From NCBI GenBank assembly GCA_947598155.1, contig CANQFC010000007.1:35749-99748 (forward strand): 64,000 nt of DNA, read 5' to 3'. This document shows, one piece after another, positions 7,804 through 16,397 of this stretch. Within the stretch, counting starts at the first letter, position 1. Every line of letters starts with the position of its first letter. The DNA is from an uncultured Clostridia bacterium. GTDB taxonomy: Bacteria; Bacillota; Clostridia; Oscillospirales; Acutalibacteraceae. Both the position numbers and the translations under genes were made by a program. The notes under the pieces were generated by a model, which saw only the letters and a list, made by a program, of their open reading frames with translations, had not been told where the DNA came from and did not search any database.

Positions 7804-9177
7804 ATGGAGCTTACGAAATATGAACAGCTTAGGGAAAATCACCCGTCTTTTGTCTATAAAAATTACAGCCTTTCAATGGACGGCGGCGAAATCTTAATAA
7901 GATACGATTTTTATATGGAAAACGGGCCGGAGTTTCACCCCGAAATAAGGATTCCCACGGAAAAACTTGATATTGTAAACGATTATGATTCGGAATGCGC
8001 TGAAAAAATAATTTTTTCGCTCGGTATGGTGGAGCTTGTTTCCTATTGGAAATGCGCATGTCCGCCGAAGGTATATGTTGACTGCGGTTATCTTGACTCG
8101 TTTGACATACGCTGGTGGAAACGGCTGTACTTCGGGGGATTGGGCGAATTTCACTATATAAACGGCATATGCGCCGACGAAGAAAAATTTATGGATATTA
8201 TCTGCCGGTTTGAGCATAAGCCTTACCCGGCGTTTGAATACAAAAAATCGGGTAAAAATTTAATTCCGGTAGGCGGAGGAAAGGATTCAGCCGTTACGGC
8301 GGTCTTGCTCAGAGAGTTTAAAAACAACAATCTCTTTTTTACGGTAAACGACCAAGAGGCGAGAACGCAGACCGTTCTTAAGGCGGGGTATGACGCGGAC
8401 AGAATAGTCAGAACTTACAGGACTATTGACAAAAACCTTTTGGAGCTGAACGAAAAAGGCTACCTAAACGGGCATACGCCGTTTTCTGCCGTTGTGGCGT
8501 TCCTTTCGCTTTACTGCGCTTACCTTACAGGGGCGGAGAATATTGTGCTGTCCAATGAGAGCAGTGCAAATGAATCAAATATTAAAAGCTCGAAGGTCAA
8601 TCATCAGTACTCAAAATCGTTTGAGTTTGAAGAGGATTTCAGAAAATACGTCGAAAAAAATATAATGAACGAGATAAGCTATTTTTCTATTCTGCGGCCG
8701 TTCAACGAGTTGCAGATAGCCAAATATTTCGCAAAATGCGAGGAGTTTTTACCGGTGTTCAGGAGCTGTAACAGGGGCAGTAAGAATAATGTTTGGTGCG
8801 GAAAATGCGCCAAGTGCCTTTTTGTGTTCATAATGCTCTCGCCGTTTGTCGAGTACACAAAGCTCACAAAGATTTTCGGGAACGATATGCTGAACGACCC
8901 CGAAATGACGGAGTATTTTGACGGGCTTGCAGGTATAAGCGGAATAAAGCCGTTTGAGTGCGTCGGAACGCCGGAGGAAATTAAGCTTGCTCTTTACCTG
9001 CTTGACGGAAAAACGGAGGGTGAAAAGCCGCTGTTGCTCAAAAGATTCAACGAAAAATCGGATAAAAGCGGGGTCGATTTGTCTCTTCTCAAAAACTATA
9101 ACGCCTCGCACAATATACCCGATAAATTTTTACCGCAGATGATGGAGATGTATTCTTATGTTGCCGGAGATAATTGA
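7804..9177 (+). CDS. murL: UDP-MurNAc-L-Ala-L-Glu epimerase MurL
   Basis: The 457-residue protein carries an ATP-pyrophosphatase-like 'PVGGGKDSAVTAVLLREF' motif near residue 157, 'NESSANESN' near residue 250 and a C-terminal Cys cluster 'RGSKNNVWCGKCAKCLFVF'. This fits MurL, which in Xanthomonas oryzae epimerises the terminal L-Glu of UDP-MurNAc-L-Ala-L-Glu to D-Glu, replacing the usual D-Glu supply route. The next gene overlaps by 20 bases and is a MurD homologue, the partner expected for this pathway (MurD2 adds L-Glu). It starts at ATG 7804 after CGGAGGAAA and has a strong promoter. The alternative is a diverged PP-loop enzyme of other function, but the MurD neighbour argues against that. 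Confidence 0.82.
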   Translation: MELTKYEQLRENHPSFVYKNYSLSMDGGEILIRYDFYMENGPEFHPEIRIPTEKLDIVNDYDSECAEKIIFSLGMVELVSYWKCACPPKVYVDCGYLDSFDIRWWKRLYFGGLGEFHYINGICADEEKFMDIICRFEHKPYPAFEYKKSGKNLIPVGGGKDSAVTAVLLREFKNNNLFFTVNDQEARTQTVLKAGYDADRIVRTYRTIDKNLLELNEKGYLNGHTPFSAVVAFLSLYCAYLTGAENIVLSNESSANESNIKSSKVNHQYSKSFEFEEDFRKYVEKNIMNEISYFSILRPFNELQIAKYFAKCEEFLPVFRSCNRGSKNNVWCGKCAKCLFVFIMLSPFVEYTKLTKIFGNDMLNDPEMTEYFDGLAGISGIKPFECVGTPEEIKLALYLLDGKTEGEKPLLLKRFNEKSDKSGVDLSLLKNYNASHNIPDKFLPQMMEMYSYVAGDN

Positions 9178-10444
9178 ATTTTTAAAGGATAAAAAAATAC
9201 TGATTTTGGGATTCGGCAGAGAGGGCAGATCAAGCTTTAGATATATCCGCAAATACCTGCCGGAAAAGGAGATAACGGTAGCCGACGGCAGTGAACAGGA
9301 GTTACCCGACAGTTTTACGAAAGGAATTTTCGGCGGGGGATACCTTTCAAACCTTTCGGATTTTGACGTAGTGTTGAAATCCCCCGGAATCTCTTTTCGC
9401 GATGTGACTGTTCCCCAAAATGTGCTTATTACATGCCAGCTTGACCTGTTTTTAAAGTACGCGCCCTGCAAAAAGCTCGGCGTTACAGGCTCTAAGGGCA
9501 AAACTACCACGTCAACGCTTTGCTATAAAATGCTTGAAAAATCGGGTGTGGACGCGGTTTTAATGGGCAATATGGGGCTCCCCGTGCTCGATTTTATAGA
9601 TGAGGTCTGCGGTAAGACGGCGGTTATTGAGATGTCCAGCCATCAGCTTGAGTTTACGGGCGCCTCTCCCGATGTTGCCGTTATCACCAATATTTATGAG
9701 GAACATCTTGAGCATTACAAGGGCGGTATGAGCGGTTACGTCGGCGCAAAGCTCAATATAGTAAGACACCAAACGGAAAACGATACTTTCGTATATAACG
9801 GAACTCAGGGGCTTGCGGAATACTTAGACGTAAATTCGCTTAAATCCAATGTTATCGCCGTAAAAGAGGACGGTGAAATTCCGTTTAAAGCCGAAAATCC
9901 CCATTTGATAGGCAGGCATAACAGGCACGATATTTTGCTCGCTTTTGCCGCTTCAAGCGTTTTGGGAGCCACAAAAGAGGGTGCGCAAAGAGCGGTAGAA
10001 GACTTTGAGGGAATAGAGCACAGAATGGAGCGCGTAGGCACATATAAAGGCATTACATTTTACAACGACTGCATAGCGACCATTCCGCACGCCGTAATGT
10101 GCGCCGTGTCGGCGCTCGGCGCGAATACGCTGATTTTCGGCGGTATGGACAGGGGCATTGATTACACTGATTTTGCGCGGGATTTGGAGAACAGCTCGCT
10201 TACCGTTTTGATAGGCACTAAGACTACGGGGCATAAAATAATTGATATGATGAGGGCGAACGGAACGCGCAAAAAACTGCTTAAAGCAGAAAATATTGAG
10301 AGCGCCGTGCGCCTCGCGTTTGAAAATACCGAAGAGGGCGGAATATGTATTCTTTCGCCTGCCGCGCCCAGCTATAACGAGTATAAGAATTTTGAGGAAA
10401 AGGGCAGATTTTATAAAGAATGCGTAAGAAGGTTTGGTGAATAA
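9158..10444 (+). CDS. murD: UDP-MurNAc-L-Ala-L-glutamate ligase, MurD2-like
   Basis: A 428-residue Mur ligase: an N-terminal UDP-binding Rossmann part ('KILILGFGREGRSSFRYI'), a central ATP-binding P-loop 'GVTGSKGKTTTSTL' near residue 108, 'EMSSHQLEF' and 'TNIYEEHLEHY', and a C-terminal 'FGGMDRGIDYTDF' domain. It starts inside murL, so the two are co-translated. Standard MurD adds D-Glu to UDP-MurNAc-L-Ala; beside MurL the related MurD2 adds L-Glu, which MurL then epimerises. The use of L-Glu is inferred from the neighbour, not from residues I can see. It differs from typical murD loci because no mraY, ftsW or murG lies nearby. Confidence 0.88.
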   Translation: MLPEIIEFLKDKKILILGFGREGRSSFRYIRKYLPEKEITVADGSEQELPDSFTKGIFGGGYLSNLSDFDVVLKSPGISFRDVTVPQNVLITCQLDLFLKYAPCKKLGVTGSKGKTTTSTLCYKMLEKSGVDAVLMGNMGLPVLDFIDEVCGKTAVIEMSSHQLEFTGASPDVAVITNIYEEHLEHYKGGMSGYVGAKLNIVRHQTENDTFVYNGTQGLAEYLDVNSLKSNVIAVKEDGEIPFKAENPHLIGRHNRHDILLAFAASSVLGATKEGAQRAVEDFEGIEHRMERVGTYKGITFYNDCIATIPHAVMCAVSALGANTLIFGGMDRGIDYTDFARDLENSSLTVLIGTKTTGHKIIDMMRANGTRKKLLKAENIESAVRLAFENTEEGGICILSPAAPSYNEYKNFEEKGRFYKECVRRFGE

Positions 10445-10445
10445 A

Positions 10446-10991
10446 ATGGATTTAACGGAAAAGCAGTTAAAGGCGGAATATGTTTTTAGGGGCAGAATTT
10501 TTAATATCCGCGTTGACAAAGCGCTGTTGCCTGACGGCAAAACGGTCGAAAGGGAGGTTCTTGAGCACAACGGAGGGGTTATGGTGGCGCCTTTAGACGA
10601 AGACGGAAATCTGTATTTTGTAGAGCAGTTCCGCTATCCTTATTCGGAAATCGTTACCGAGCTGCCCGCGGGAAAGCTTGAAAAAGGCGAGGACCCATAT
10701 GAGGCAGGAATTCGCGAGCTTAGGGAAGAAACAGGCGCGTCGGCGGAAAAAATCCTGAGTTTGGGCACGCTTTACCCCTCGCCCGGATACTGCGGAGAAA
10801 TTATTCACCTTTATTTGGCCACGGGGCTTTCATTCGGTAAGCAGGACCCGGACGACGATGAATTTTTGGAAATTAAAAAAATCCACATTTCAAAAGCGGT
10901 TGAAATGGTGATGAACGGCGAACTGCCCGACAGCAAAACCCAGGTCGGGGTACTTAAAATCGCAAGGCTGATGGATGAAGGTAAAATATGA
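10446..10991 (+). CDS. Nudix hydrolase, ADP-ribose pyrophosphatase type
   Basis: The 181-residue protein contains the Nudix box as 'EAGIRELREETGA' (REx2EExG core), preceded by the 'ELPAGKLEKGED' loop usual in ADP-ribose pyrophosphatases. The 'VEQFRYPYSEIVTELPAG' segment and the proline 17 residues after the box ('LYPSPGYCGE') also fit that subfamily. It would cleave ADP-ribose to AMP and ribose-5-phosphate. ATG 10446 begins one base after the murD stop; in-frame TTG 10434 and GTG 10437 are less likely starts. It overlaps maf by ATGA. Confidence 0.85.
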   Translation: MDLTEKQLKAEYVFRGRIFNIRVDKALLPDGKTVEREVLEHNGGVMVAPLDEDGNLYFVEQFRYPYSEIVTELPAGKLEKGEDPYEAGIRELREETGASAEKILSLGTLYPSPGYCGEIIHLYLATGLSFGKQDPDDDEFLEIKKIHISKAVEMVMNGELPDSKTQVGVLKIARLMDEGKI

Positions 10992-11560
10992 GAGATAAAA
11001 TCAAAATAGTATTGGCGTCTAAATCGCCGAGAAGAAAGGAAATTCTTGAAAATGCCGGCTATGACGTTGAAATCAGACAGCAGGACGCCGATGAAACGCT
11101 TGAAGACGGAATTTCTCCCAAAATGGCAGTGGAAAAGCTTGCCGAAATCAAATCTTCGGCGGTAAAACGGGCAAAAGGCGAAACGGTAGTGGGCGCGGAT
11201 ACGGTCGTCAGCGTAGACGGCGAAATCCTCGGCAAGCCGAAAGACGAAAACGAGGCTTTTTTAATGCTCAAAAGGCTTTCGGGAAGAGAACACGAAGTCT
11301 TTACCGGGGTTTGCGTTATAACCGACAGCGGGAAAACCGTGTTTTCGGAACGCTCGGCGGTAAGGTTTGACATATTAAGCGATGAAGAAATATTCGCTTA
11401 CATTAAAAGCGGGGAGCCGATGGACAAGGCCGGCGCGTATGCAATTCAAGGGCTCGCGGGCAAATTTGCAAGCGTTATTTACGGCAGTTTTTACAATGTA
11501 ATGGGCTTTCCTATTGAAAAATTTAATAAAAAGTTTTTGGAAATTTTAAAAAAATATTGA
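10988..11560 (+). CDS. maf: Maf-family nucleoside triphosphate pyrophosphatase
   Basis: The 190-residue protein has the Maf opening 'VLASKSPRRKEILENAGY', the central 'GADTVVSVDGEILGKP' and 'GREHEVFTGVCV', and the C-terminal 'DKAGAYAIQGLAGKF' with the QG pair. Maf proteins hydrolyse non-canonical or pyrimidine NTPs and are linked to septum control. The start overlaps the Nudix stop (ATGA). This is the last gene of the murL-murD-nudix-maf operon; its TGA stop (11558-11560) overlaps the -35 box of the next promoter. Confidence 0.92.
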   Translation: MRDKIKIVLASKSPRRKEILENAGYDVEIRQQDADETLEDGISPKMAVEKLAEIKSSAVKRAKGETVVGADTVVSVDGEILGKPKDENEAFLMLKRLSGREHEVFTGVCVITDSGKTVFSERSAVRFDILSDEEIFAYIKSGEPMDKAGAYAIQGLAGKFASVIYGSFYNVMGFPIEKFNKKFLEILKKY

Positions 11561-11585
11561 CATTTTGTTAATTTTATTGTAAATT
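11557..11585 (+). promoter_or_regulatory. Promoter of the paired surface-protein genes
   Basis: A perfect TTGACA (11557-11562) overlaps the maf stop codon; a TAAATT -10 follows after 17 bases. The transcript would have an 80-base leader before ATG 11663. Confidence 0.5.
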
Positions 11586-11662
11586 TAGTTTGTATATGTT
11601 AGGTAATTGTGCATGATGAAGATTACATCACATTATCTTAAAAGCGAAAGGGGAGCCACAAT

Positions 11663-12661
11663 ATGGCAAAAAAGGTTAAAACACCTGAAGAAGTACAGGC
11701 CGCTTTAGAAAAAAAGGTCGCCAAAAGAACTATTTTCTTCAGTACATTCAGAAAAGCGCTTGCATTGTTCTTGGGGATAGCTTTTACCTTTGCAATGGTT
11801 CAAATCGCCTTTACTAAGAATTCAGGCGTCGTAACGACCGGCAGTTCCGATTCATCACAGCAGCAACAGCAGCAACAGGCGACGGACACGGACGAACCGA
11901 CGACTATTGAACTTTTGGGCGAAGACGAGTCAACGGTAAAAGAGGGAGAATCGGTTACCGATAAACAAGGTAATGTTACAGTAGGTCTTTCAAAGGCAGA
12001 CGCAGTTAAGCTTCTTAACGACGCTACCGCAAAGGCCGCAAAAGCAGGCTATAACTGGTCAAGAAAGTGCTACTATACAGATGACGGCGCTCTGCAGGTT
12101 AAACTTAAGAGCGGTTTGGACGCCACAAGCATTCTCAACAAAGCAATAAGCAAGGTTTCGGATTCGGACCTTAACAAGGTTGTCGGCAACTTCCTTGATA
12201 TAACGGGAAAAGACGAGCCTTTGTCGGCTAAAAAGGCTAAAGGCAGCGCGGCGGCTCCCGAAGGTATGAAGGATAAGTTCTTACTTAAAGGATTTTCGCT
12301 TACAGAAGGCGATGTTGTAAAATTCGTTCAGAACGGAAACACTTATAAGTTCCAGATTAAAACCTGCAGCAACCCGCAAAAGGACGGCGGAAACGCTCTT
12401 CACCGTGTTACAGACGATTTCGTTACTCACGAAGAGGTAAGAGACAGTGTTGCTAAGGAAATCAGCGCTATCAAAGTTGAATCAACTGATGTTGAATATT
12501 CAAATATTGTTGTAGTAGCTGAAATTAAGGACGGCACTCTCTCTTCCATTTCAATAAATTATTTGATGGATGTTAAGAGCCTTACCCTTAAGGTCGGAGT
12601 GCAGGTAATCGGTACGGGCAAAGGCCAGGTTGAAGAAAGTTACAATAATTTCGTTTACTAA
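11663..12661 (+). CDS. Membrane-anchored extracytoplasmic protein, paralogue A
   Basis: I do not recognise this 332-residue protein. It has a basic cytoplasmic start, one membrane helix (about 26-50), a low-complexity linker with a run of seven Gln and many acidic residues (about 58-95), and a folded outside domain of about 230 residues. The domain has lines such as 'YNWSRKCYYTDDGALQVKL' and 'GGNALHRVTDDFVTHEEV' that recur in the next gene. It therefore forms a tandem duplicate pair. No sortase signal, lipobox or catalytic motif is visible. It is close to the pilus locus but separated from it by a strong terminator, so a pilus role is only a guess. Confidence 0.7.
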   Translation: MAKKVKTPEEVQAALEKKVAKRTIFFSTFRKALALFLGIAFTFAMVQIAFTKNSGVVTTGSSDSSQQQQQQQATDTDEPTTIELLGEDESTVKEGESVTDKQGNVTVGLSKADAVKLLNDATAKAAKAGYNWSRKCYYTDDGALQVKLKSGLDATSILNKAISKVSDSDLNKVVGNFLDITGKDEPLSAKKAKGSAAAPEGMKDKFLLKGFSLTEGDVVKFVQNGNTYKFQIKTCSNPQKDGGNALHRVTDDFVTHEEVRDSVAKEISAIKVESTDVEYSNIVVVAEIKDGTLSSISINYLMDVKSLTLKVGVQVIGTGKGQVEESYNNFVY

Positions 12662-12695
12662 TTTTTAATATAAAATAACCGAAAGGGGTTTCATT

Positions 12696-13721
12696 ATGGC
12701 AAAGAAAGTACTTACTCCTGAACAGCAGGAAATTAAATCAATTAAAAAAGAAAAAAGAAGTCAAAATTGGACAAAATTCTGGGCCATTGTTCTTGCTCTT
12801 GCGCTTACGGTAGGCGTTGCGGTCTTGGGTAAATCACAGGGCGAGAAGAATGTTCCCACTGTAAATCAGGCGGGCTCAGCCCAAACGGGAAATGATAACA
12901 ACAGCAACAGCAACTACAGCGGCGATAATAATGATTCGACGCCCGCGAACGGCGATGACGCCGACACACCCGACGACGCACCTACAACTCCTTCTTCTCC
13001 TGAAGACAAAAAGCCCGCCGCCGAAGACGCTGCTAAGAGCGAAGCCGACGTTGCAGCTCTTATCAACAAGGTAACAGGCGAAGCTGTTGCTCAGAAAGTC
13101 GGCTATGACTGGAAAAGAGACTGCACGGTTAAAGACATTGACGTAGGTAGGCTTACAAGCGGTCTTAACAAGCTTATCCCAAGAATTTCGAAAAATCCCG
13201 ATGACAACCTTAATACCGTTGTAGGCGGATTCCTCGGCAACGGCAGCAAGAAAGAAACCGTCAAAAAAGGCGAAACGCTTGACACAAAAGTAGTTACCAA
13301 GGACGACGGCTCCACAGAGAACATTTACCACGGCGCAAACTACACGCTCAAGGCGACAAGCCTTAAAGCTGAAGATATTCAGCACCTTAAGGTTACGGGA
13401 AACAAATATTCATTCGATCTTCCCAACTGCCAGAATCCTGCCAGAAACGGCAACACAGCCCTTTCAAGATTTACAAACGACATTGTTGTACGCGAAGAAG
13501 TTGAATCCGAAATCAAAGGTTTCACCGATGAGGTTACCGTTCCTACACTTCAGGCAAATTATAAGAACATCAAGGTATCTGTTACGATTAAAGACAACAA
13601 GCTTGTTGAGCTCACCTACTCTTTCTACGCTGACGCTCAGCTTGACGTTAAGATGATAATCACAGTTAAGGGCACAGGCAACCTCACAACATCAGCTACA
13701 TATTCAAACTTTAAGTACTGA
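12696..13721 (+). CDS. Membrane-anchored extracytoplasmic protein, paralogue B
   Basis: A 341-residue relative of the preceding protein with the same start (MAKKVLTPE versus MAKKVKTPE), one membrane helix (about 24-46), a linker rich in Asn, Ser, Asp, Pro and Thr (about 58-115) and a folded domain. Shared lines include 'VGYDWKRDC', 'LNTVVGGFLG' and 'NTALSRFTNDIVVREEV'. Its linker is unrelated in sequence to the Gln-rich one of paralogue A, so linkers diverge while the domain is kept. ATG 12696 follows AAAGGGG. Codon use is even with the neighbours. The function is unknown; a wall or surface role fits the layout. Confidence 0.7.
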   Translation: MAKKVLTPEQQEIKSIKKEKRSQNWTKFWAIVLALALTVGVAVLGKSQGEKNVPTVNQAGSAQTGNDNNSNSNYSGDNNDSTPANGDDADTPDDAPTTPSSPEDKKPAAEDAAKSEADVAALINKVTGEAVAQKVGYDWKRDCTVKDIDVGRLTSGLNKLIPRISKNPDDNLNTVVGGFLGNGSKKETVKKGETLDTKVVTKDDGSTENIYHGANYTLKATSLKAEDIQHLKVTGNKYSFDLPNCQNPARNGNTALSRFTNDIVVREEVESEIKGFTDEVTVPTLQANYKNIKVSVTIKDNKLVELTYSFYADAQLDVKMIITVKGTGNLTTSATYSNFKY

Positions 13722-13752
13722 TAACAGTTGCTTGTTTGTAAAAAAAAGTGAG

Positions 13753-13790
13753 AAAACTCCCACCGACTCGGTGGGAGTTTTTATTTTTTT
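13753..13790 (+). terminator. Strong intrinsic terminator
   Basis: AAAACTCCCACC pairs with GGTGGGAGTTTT around CGACTC and is followed by TATTTTTTT. It separates the paralogue pair from the pilus operon. Confidence 0.92.
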
Positions 13791-13848
13791 CACAAAAAAA
13801 ATCCCAAATTTTATACATAAGAATTTTAGAAAATATTATGGTCTTATA

Positions 13849-13877
13849 TTGATTTTTGTCTAAATAGAGTATATAAT
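13849..13877 (+). promoter_or_regulatory. Promoter of the type IV pilus operon
   Basis: TTGATT (13849-13854) and TATAAT (13872-13877) are 17 bases apart. They lie 134 bases before the first pilus gene, leaving a leader of about 120 bases with a GC-rich stretch around 13930-13960. Confidence 0.65.
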
Positions 13878-14010
13878 ATAACGGTGGGTAAAGCACCCTC
13901 ATTTAAAACTTGCAGAATATGTTTACGCGCATTTTCGCACAGGCGGCGCGTAACGGTACACCCCTTTTTAAGCCGAATTCACTCGGAATATTTCAGGAGG
14001 CCGCTGATAT

Positions 14011-14520
14011 ATGAATATGGACATTAAGGAGCTTTTCGCTAAGCTAAAATCGAAAAAAGGAAATTCAAGAAACAACGGAGGAATAGCCGGATTTTTTGAA
14101 AAAAATCCAAAGATGAAAATTATAATACCGGCAATTTTCCTTGTAATTTCAATAATGGTCGCGATTGTAATTGTAGTTAAAACAAACACCGATAAGGTGC
14201 CTGAATTAAAGGCGTCTTCGGGGGAGGCAGCGACAAATAATGTTGAAATTCTTCCGGAGGACGTCCGTGAATCGGAAAAGCTTGAGGGAATAACAGACTC
14301 TGAAATGTTTAACGAGGCGGTACTTGCACACCCGAAGGTTACCGCAATCATTTATAACGGCGAGGGATATTACACTGCAACGGTTGTAACCGACAACGCG
14401 CATTATCCTAACCTTACGGTCGGCCAGTATGTAGCGGGTTCTGATTGGATGGTTGACAGCATTACGGCGGATCAGGTTGTATTTTCCTGCAACGGTCAAA
14501 AAGTTACTGTTAAATATTGA
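14011..14520 (+). CDS. PilP/GspC-like inner-membrane pilus protein
   Basis: The 169-residue protein has a basic cytoplasmic start, one membrane helix (about 35-58) and an outside domain whose end, 'VGQYVAGSDWMVDSITADQV', resembles the small beta-barrel (HR) domain of PilP and GspC. In diderm systems that domain links the inner-membrane PilNO complex to the secretin. It overlaps the following gene's upstream frame and is the first gene of the pilus operon. AGGAGG lies ten bases before ATG 14011. The PilP-like assignment is an inference from the C-terminal pattern and position. Confidence 0.6.
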   Translation: MNMDIKELFAKLKSKKGNSRNNGGIAGFFEKNPKMKIIIPAIFLVISIMVAIVIVVKTNTDKVPELKASSGEAATNNVEILPEDVRESEKLEGITDSEMFNEAVLAHPKVTAIIYNGEGYYTATVVTDNAHYPNLTVGQYVAGSDWMVDSITADQVVFSCNGQKVTVKY

Positions 14521-14564
14521 TTAAGCAAACTAATCCACTTTACATAAAAACAGGGGGACAAAAA

Positions 14565-16310
14565 ATGAAAAGCTTTAAGAAATTCGGCAAGCCGGTAATT
14601 GCGCTTGTGCTTTCGCTTATGCTTATGGTAAGCGTTCTTGCACCGATCACTGTCATAGGCAGTGAAAATTACGGCGGAGGCAGCAAGGGCACGGCGCTCG
14701 GCCAGTACCGCTATTATTCCGTTCAGGCAGGCGACACGACGGCGTCTATCGCTTCCAAAAACGGAATAACCGTCAGCGATATTATGACTTATAACGGTTT
14801 AACGGCTGACTCTGTACTTTACAAGGGACAAATTATTAAGATTCCGCTTACATCAAAGAATTATTCAACGGGGCTTACATCGTCTACAATTACAATAAAG
14901 GCAAAGGACGCTTCCGTTAAAGACCTTGTTTCGGCAATAGCTTCAAACGCGGGTTACACGGTAATTTATAAGGGCTCGGAACAGAACATTTCCATTGACC
15001 TTGAAAAGGTTACGCCGCTGCGCGCTATTGACTATATTACAAGAATGGTTAACCTGTCATATATTAAGGACGGCAATACAATTCTCGTATCGACAACGTC
15101 GGATCTTAATTCGACATTTGTTGACAGCCTTGTCCTTTCAAAATTTACATTTAAGTACATAACGTACAGCGAGCTTATTGAACAGGCAAACGCGTTGGGA
15201 CTCAGCGATATGAAGATAGTATCGCAGACAAACAACGGCAGAAACGTTTGGATTAGCGCGTATCCGAAAGAAATGGCCAAGCTTCACGAGCTTACCGAAA
15301 TACTTGACGTAGAAGGAAATGTCATGACGGGCAGTTCCGCTTCCGTATCAAATTTCACCCCCATTAAAATGAATCATATATCTCCGGATGAATTTTCATC
15401 GCTTCTTCAAAATCTTGGCCTTCATTCAGGAATTACAATGGCCTCGCATCCGTCAACGCTTTACGTTTACGCAAGCGGCCAGCAGCTTGCCGAGATTATG
15501 AAAATCAAAGCTATTGTTGACACCGCTGAGGCTAAAGCGCCTAACAGCGAAAATACCGACAGTAAAGATAAACCCGACAGCTCCGCAGGAACGGAAGGCA
15601 GCACTACTATTGTTTCGGGCAGCAGTACAATAGTTAAGCTTGACCTTGTCAACATTTCAAGGGCAGACGCGGAGGCGTTTATCGCGACCACGGATTATGC
15701 CTCAAAGGTTAAGACTTACGGTCATAACAGAATGAATAAGTCAATTTGGATTATGGGCGCGTCCACCGATGTCAACGCCGTTAAATCGTCAGTTGAAAGC
15801 TATGACTCGGCAATAGTTTCGGTTGCAAGCACAATTCACACATACGAGGCTAAGAACTGCACGGTAGCGGAACTTATGAACAGAATAGGACAGCTTGAGC
15901 TTCAGGGCGTTTCGTTCTATGAGTATGACCATCCGGAGCTTACGAGCACGATTATCTGCTACTGCGACGATATTACGTGGAATAACGAAGTGCTTGACGC
16001 GCTTGTAGCGGCAGACACTGTTGACACAGGCTCAAAAATGTGGATTCCCATAGGGGCAAAAACGGGCACAAATTCCGACAATAATAAGGCTTATCTTCAG
16101 AACACCATCACTTTAATGAACGAGCTTTATCCCGACCTGTTCGGCGGAGTCAGCATCAGATACGAATCATTCGTAACCGATGAACCCCAGACCGATCCTG
16201 AAACAGGCGAGCAGTTAGGCGGTTCTTACAAGACGGTAATTTACGCATATACGACATCCGACGCCGCCACGCGTATGAGCAATTATATGAAAGCTATTGA
16301 AAATATATAG
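14565..16310 (+). CDS. LysM protein with secretin-type N-domains, no barrel
   Basis: A 581-residue exported protein. A signal peptide (about 1-32, cleaved near Gly-Ser) is followed by a LysM peptidoglycan-binding domain (about 50-95, 'VQAGDTTASIASKNG'), an STN domain (about 108-165, 'ITIKAKDASVKDLVSAIA') and several secretin N1-like repeats (about 175-480). A Ser/Thr-rich insert lies near 320-350. The C-terminal secretin pore domain of PilQ/GspD is missing. ATG 14565 follows CAGGGGGA; an ATG 48 bases upstream is unlikely. It probably forms a cell-wall ring or guide around the pilus in a cell without an outer membrane. This role is inferred from domains and context. Confidence 0.75.
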   Translation: MKSFKKFGKPVIALVLSLMLMVSVLAPITVIGSENYGGGSKGTALGQYRYYSVQAGDTTASIASKNGITVSDIMTYNGLTADSVLYKGQIIKIPLTSKNYSTGLTSSTITIKAKDASVKDLVSAIASNAGYTVIYKGSEQNISIDLEKVTPLRAIDYITRMVNLSYIKDGNTILVSTTSDLNSTFVDSLVLSKFTFKYITYSELIEQANALGLSDMKIVSQTNNGRNVWISAYPKEMAKLHELTEILDVEGNVMTGSSASVSNFTPIKMNHISPDEFSSLLQNLGLHSGITMASHPSTLYVYASGQQLAEIMKIKAIVDTAEAKAPNSENTDSKDKPDSSAGTEGSTTIVSGSSTIVKLDLVNISRADAEAFIATTDYASKVKTYGHNRMNKSIWIMGASTDVNAVKSSVESYDSAIVSVASTIHTYEAKNCTVAELMNRIGQLELQGVSFYEYDHPELTSTIICYCDDITWNNEVLDALVAADTVDTGSKMWIPIGAKTGTNSDNNKAYLQNTITLMNELYPDLFGGVSIRYESFVTDEPQTDPETGEQLGGSYKTVIYAYTTSDAATRMSNYMKAIENI

Positions 16311-16397
16311 TTTTACATTGCTGAGGGGTACGAAATTCGTACCCCGTTAGCCCGTTATAAATAACTTTTAAATTTTGCGAAAAAAGGACTGTATATT

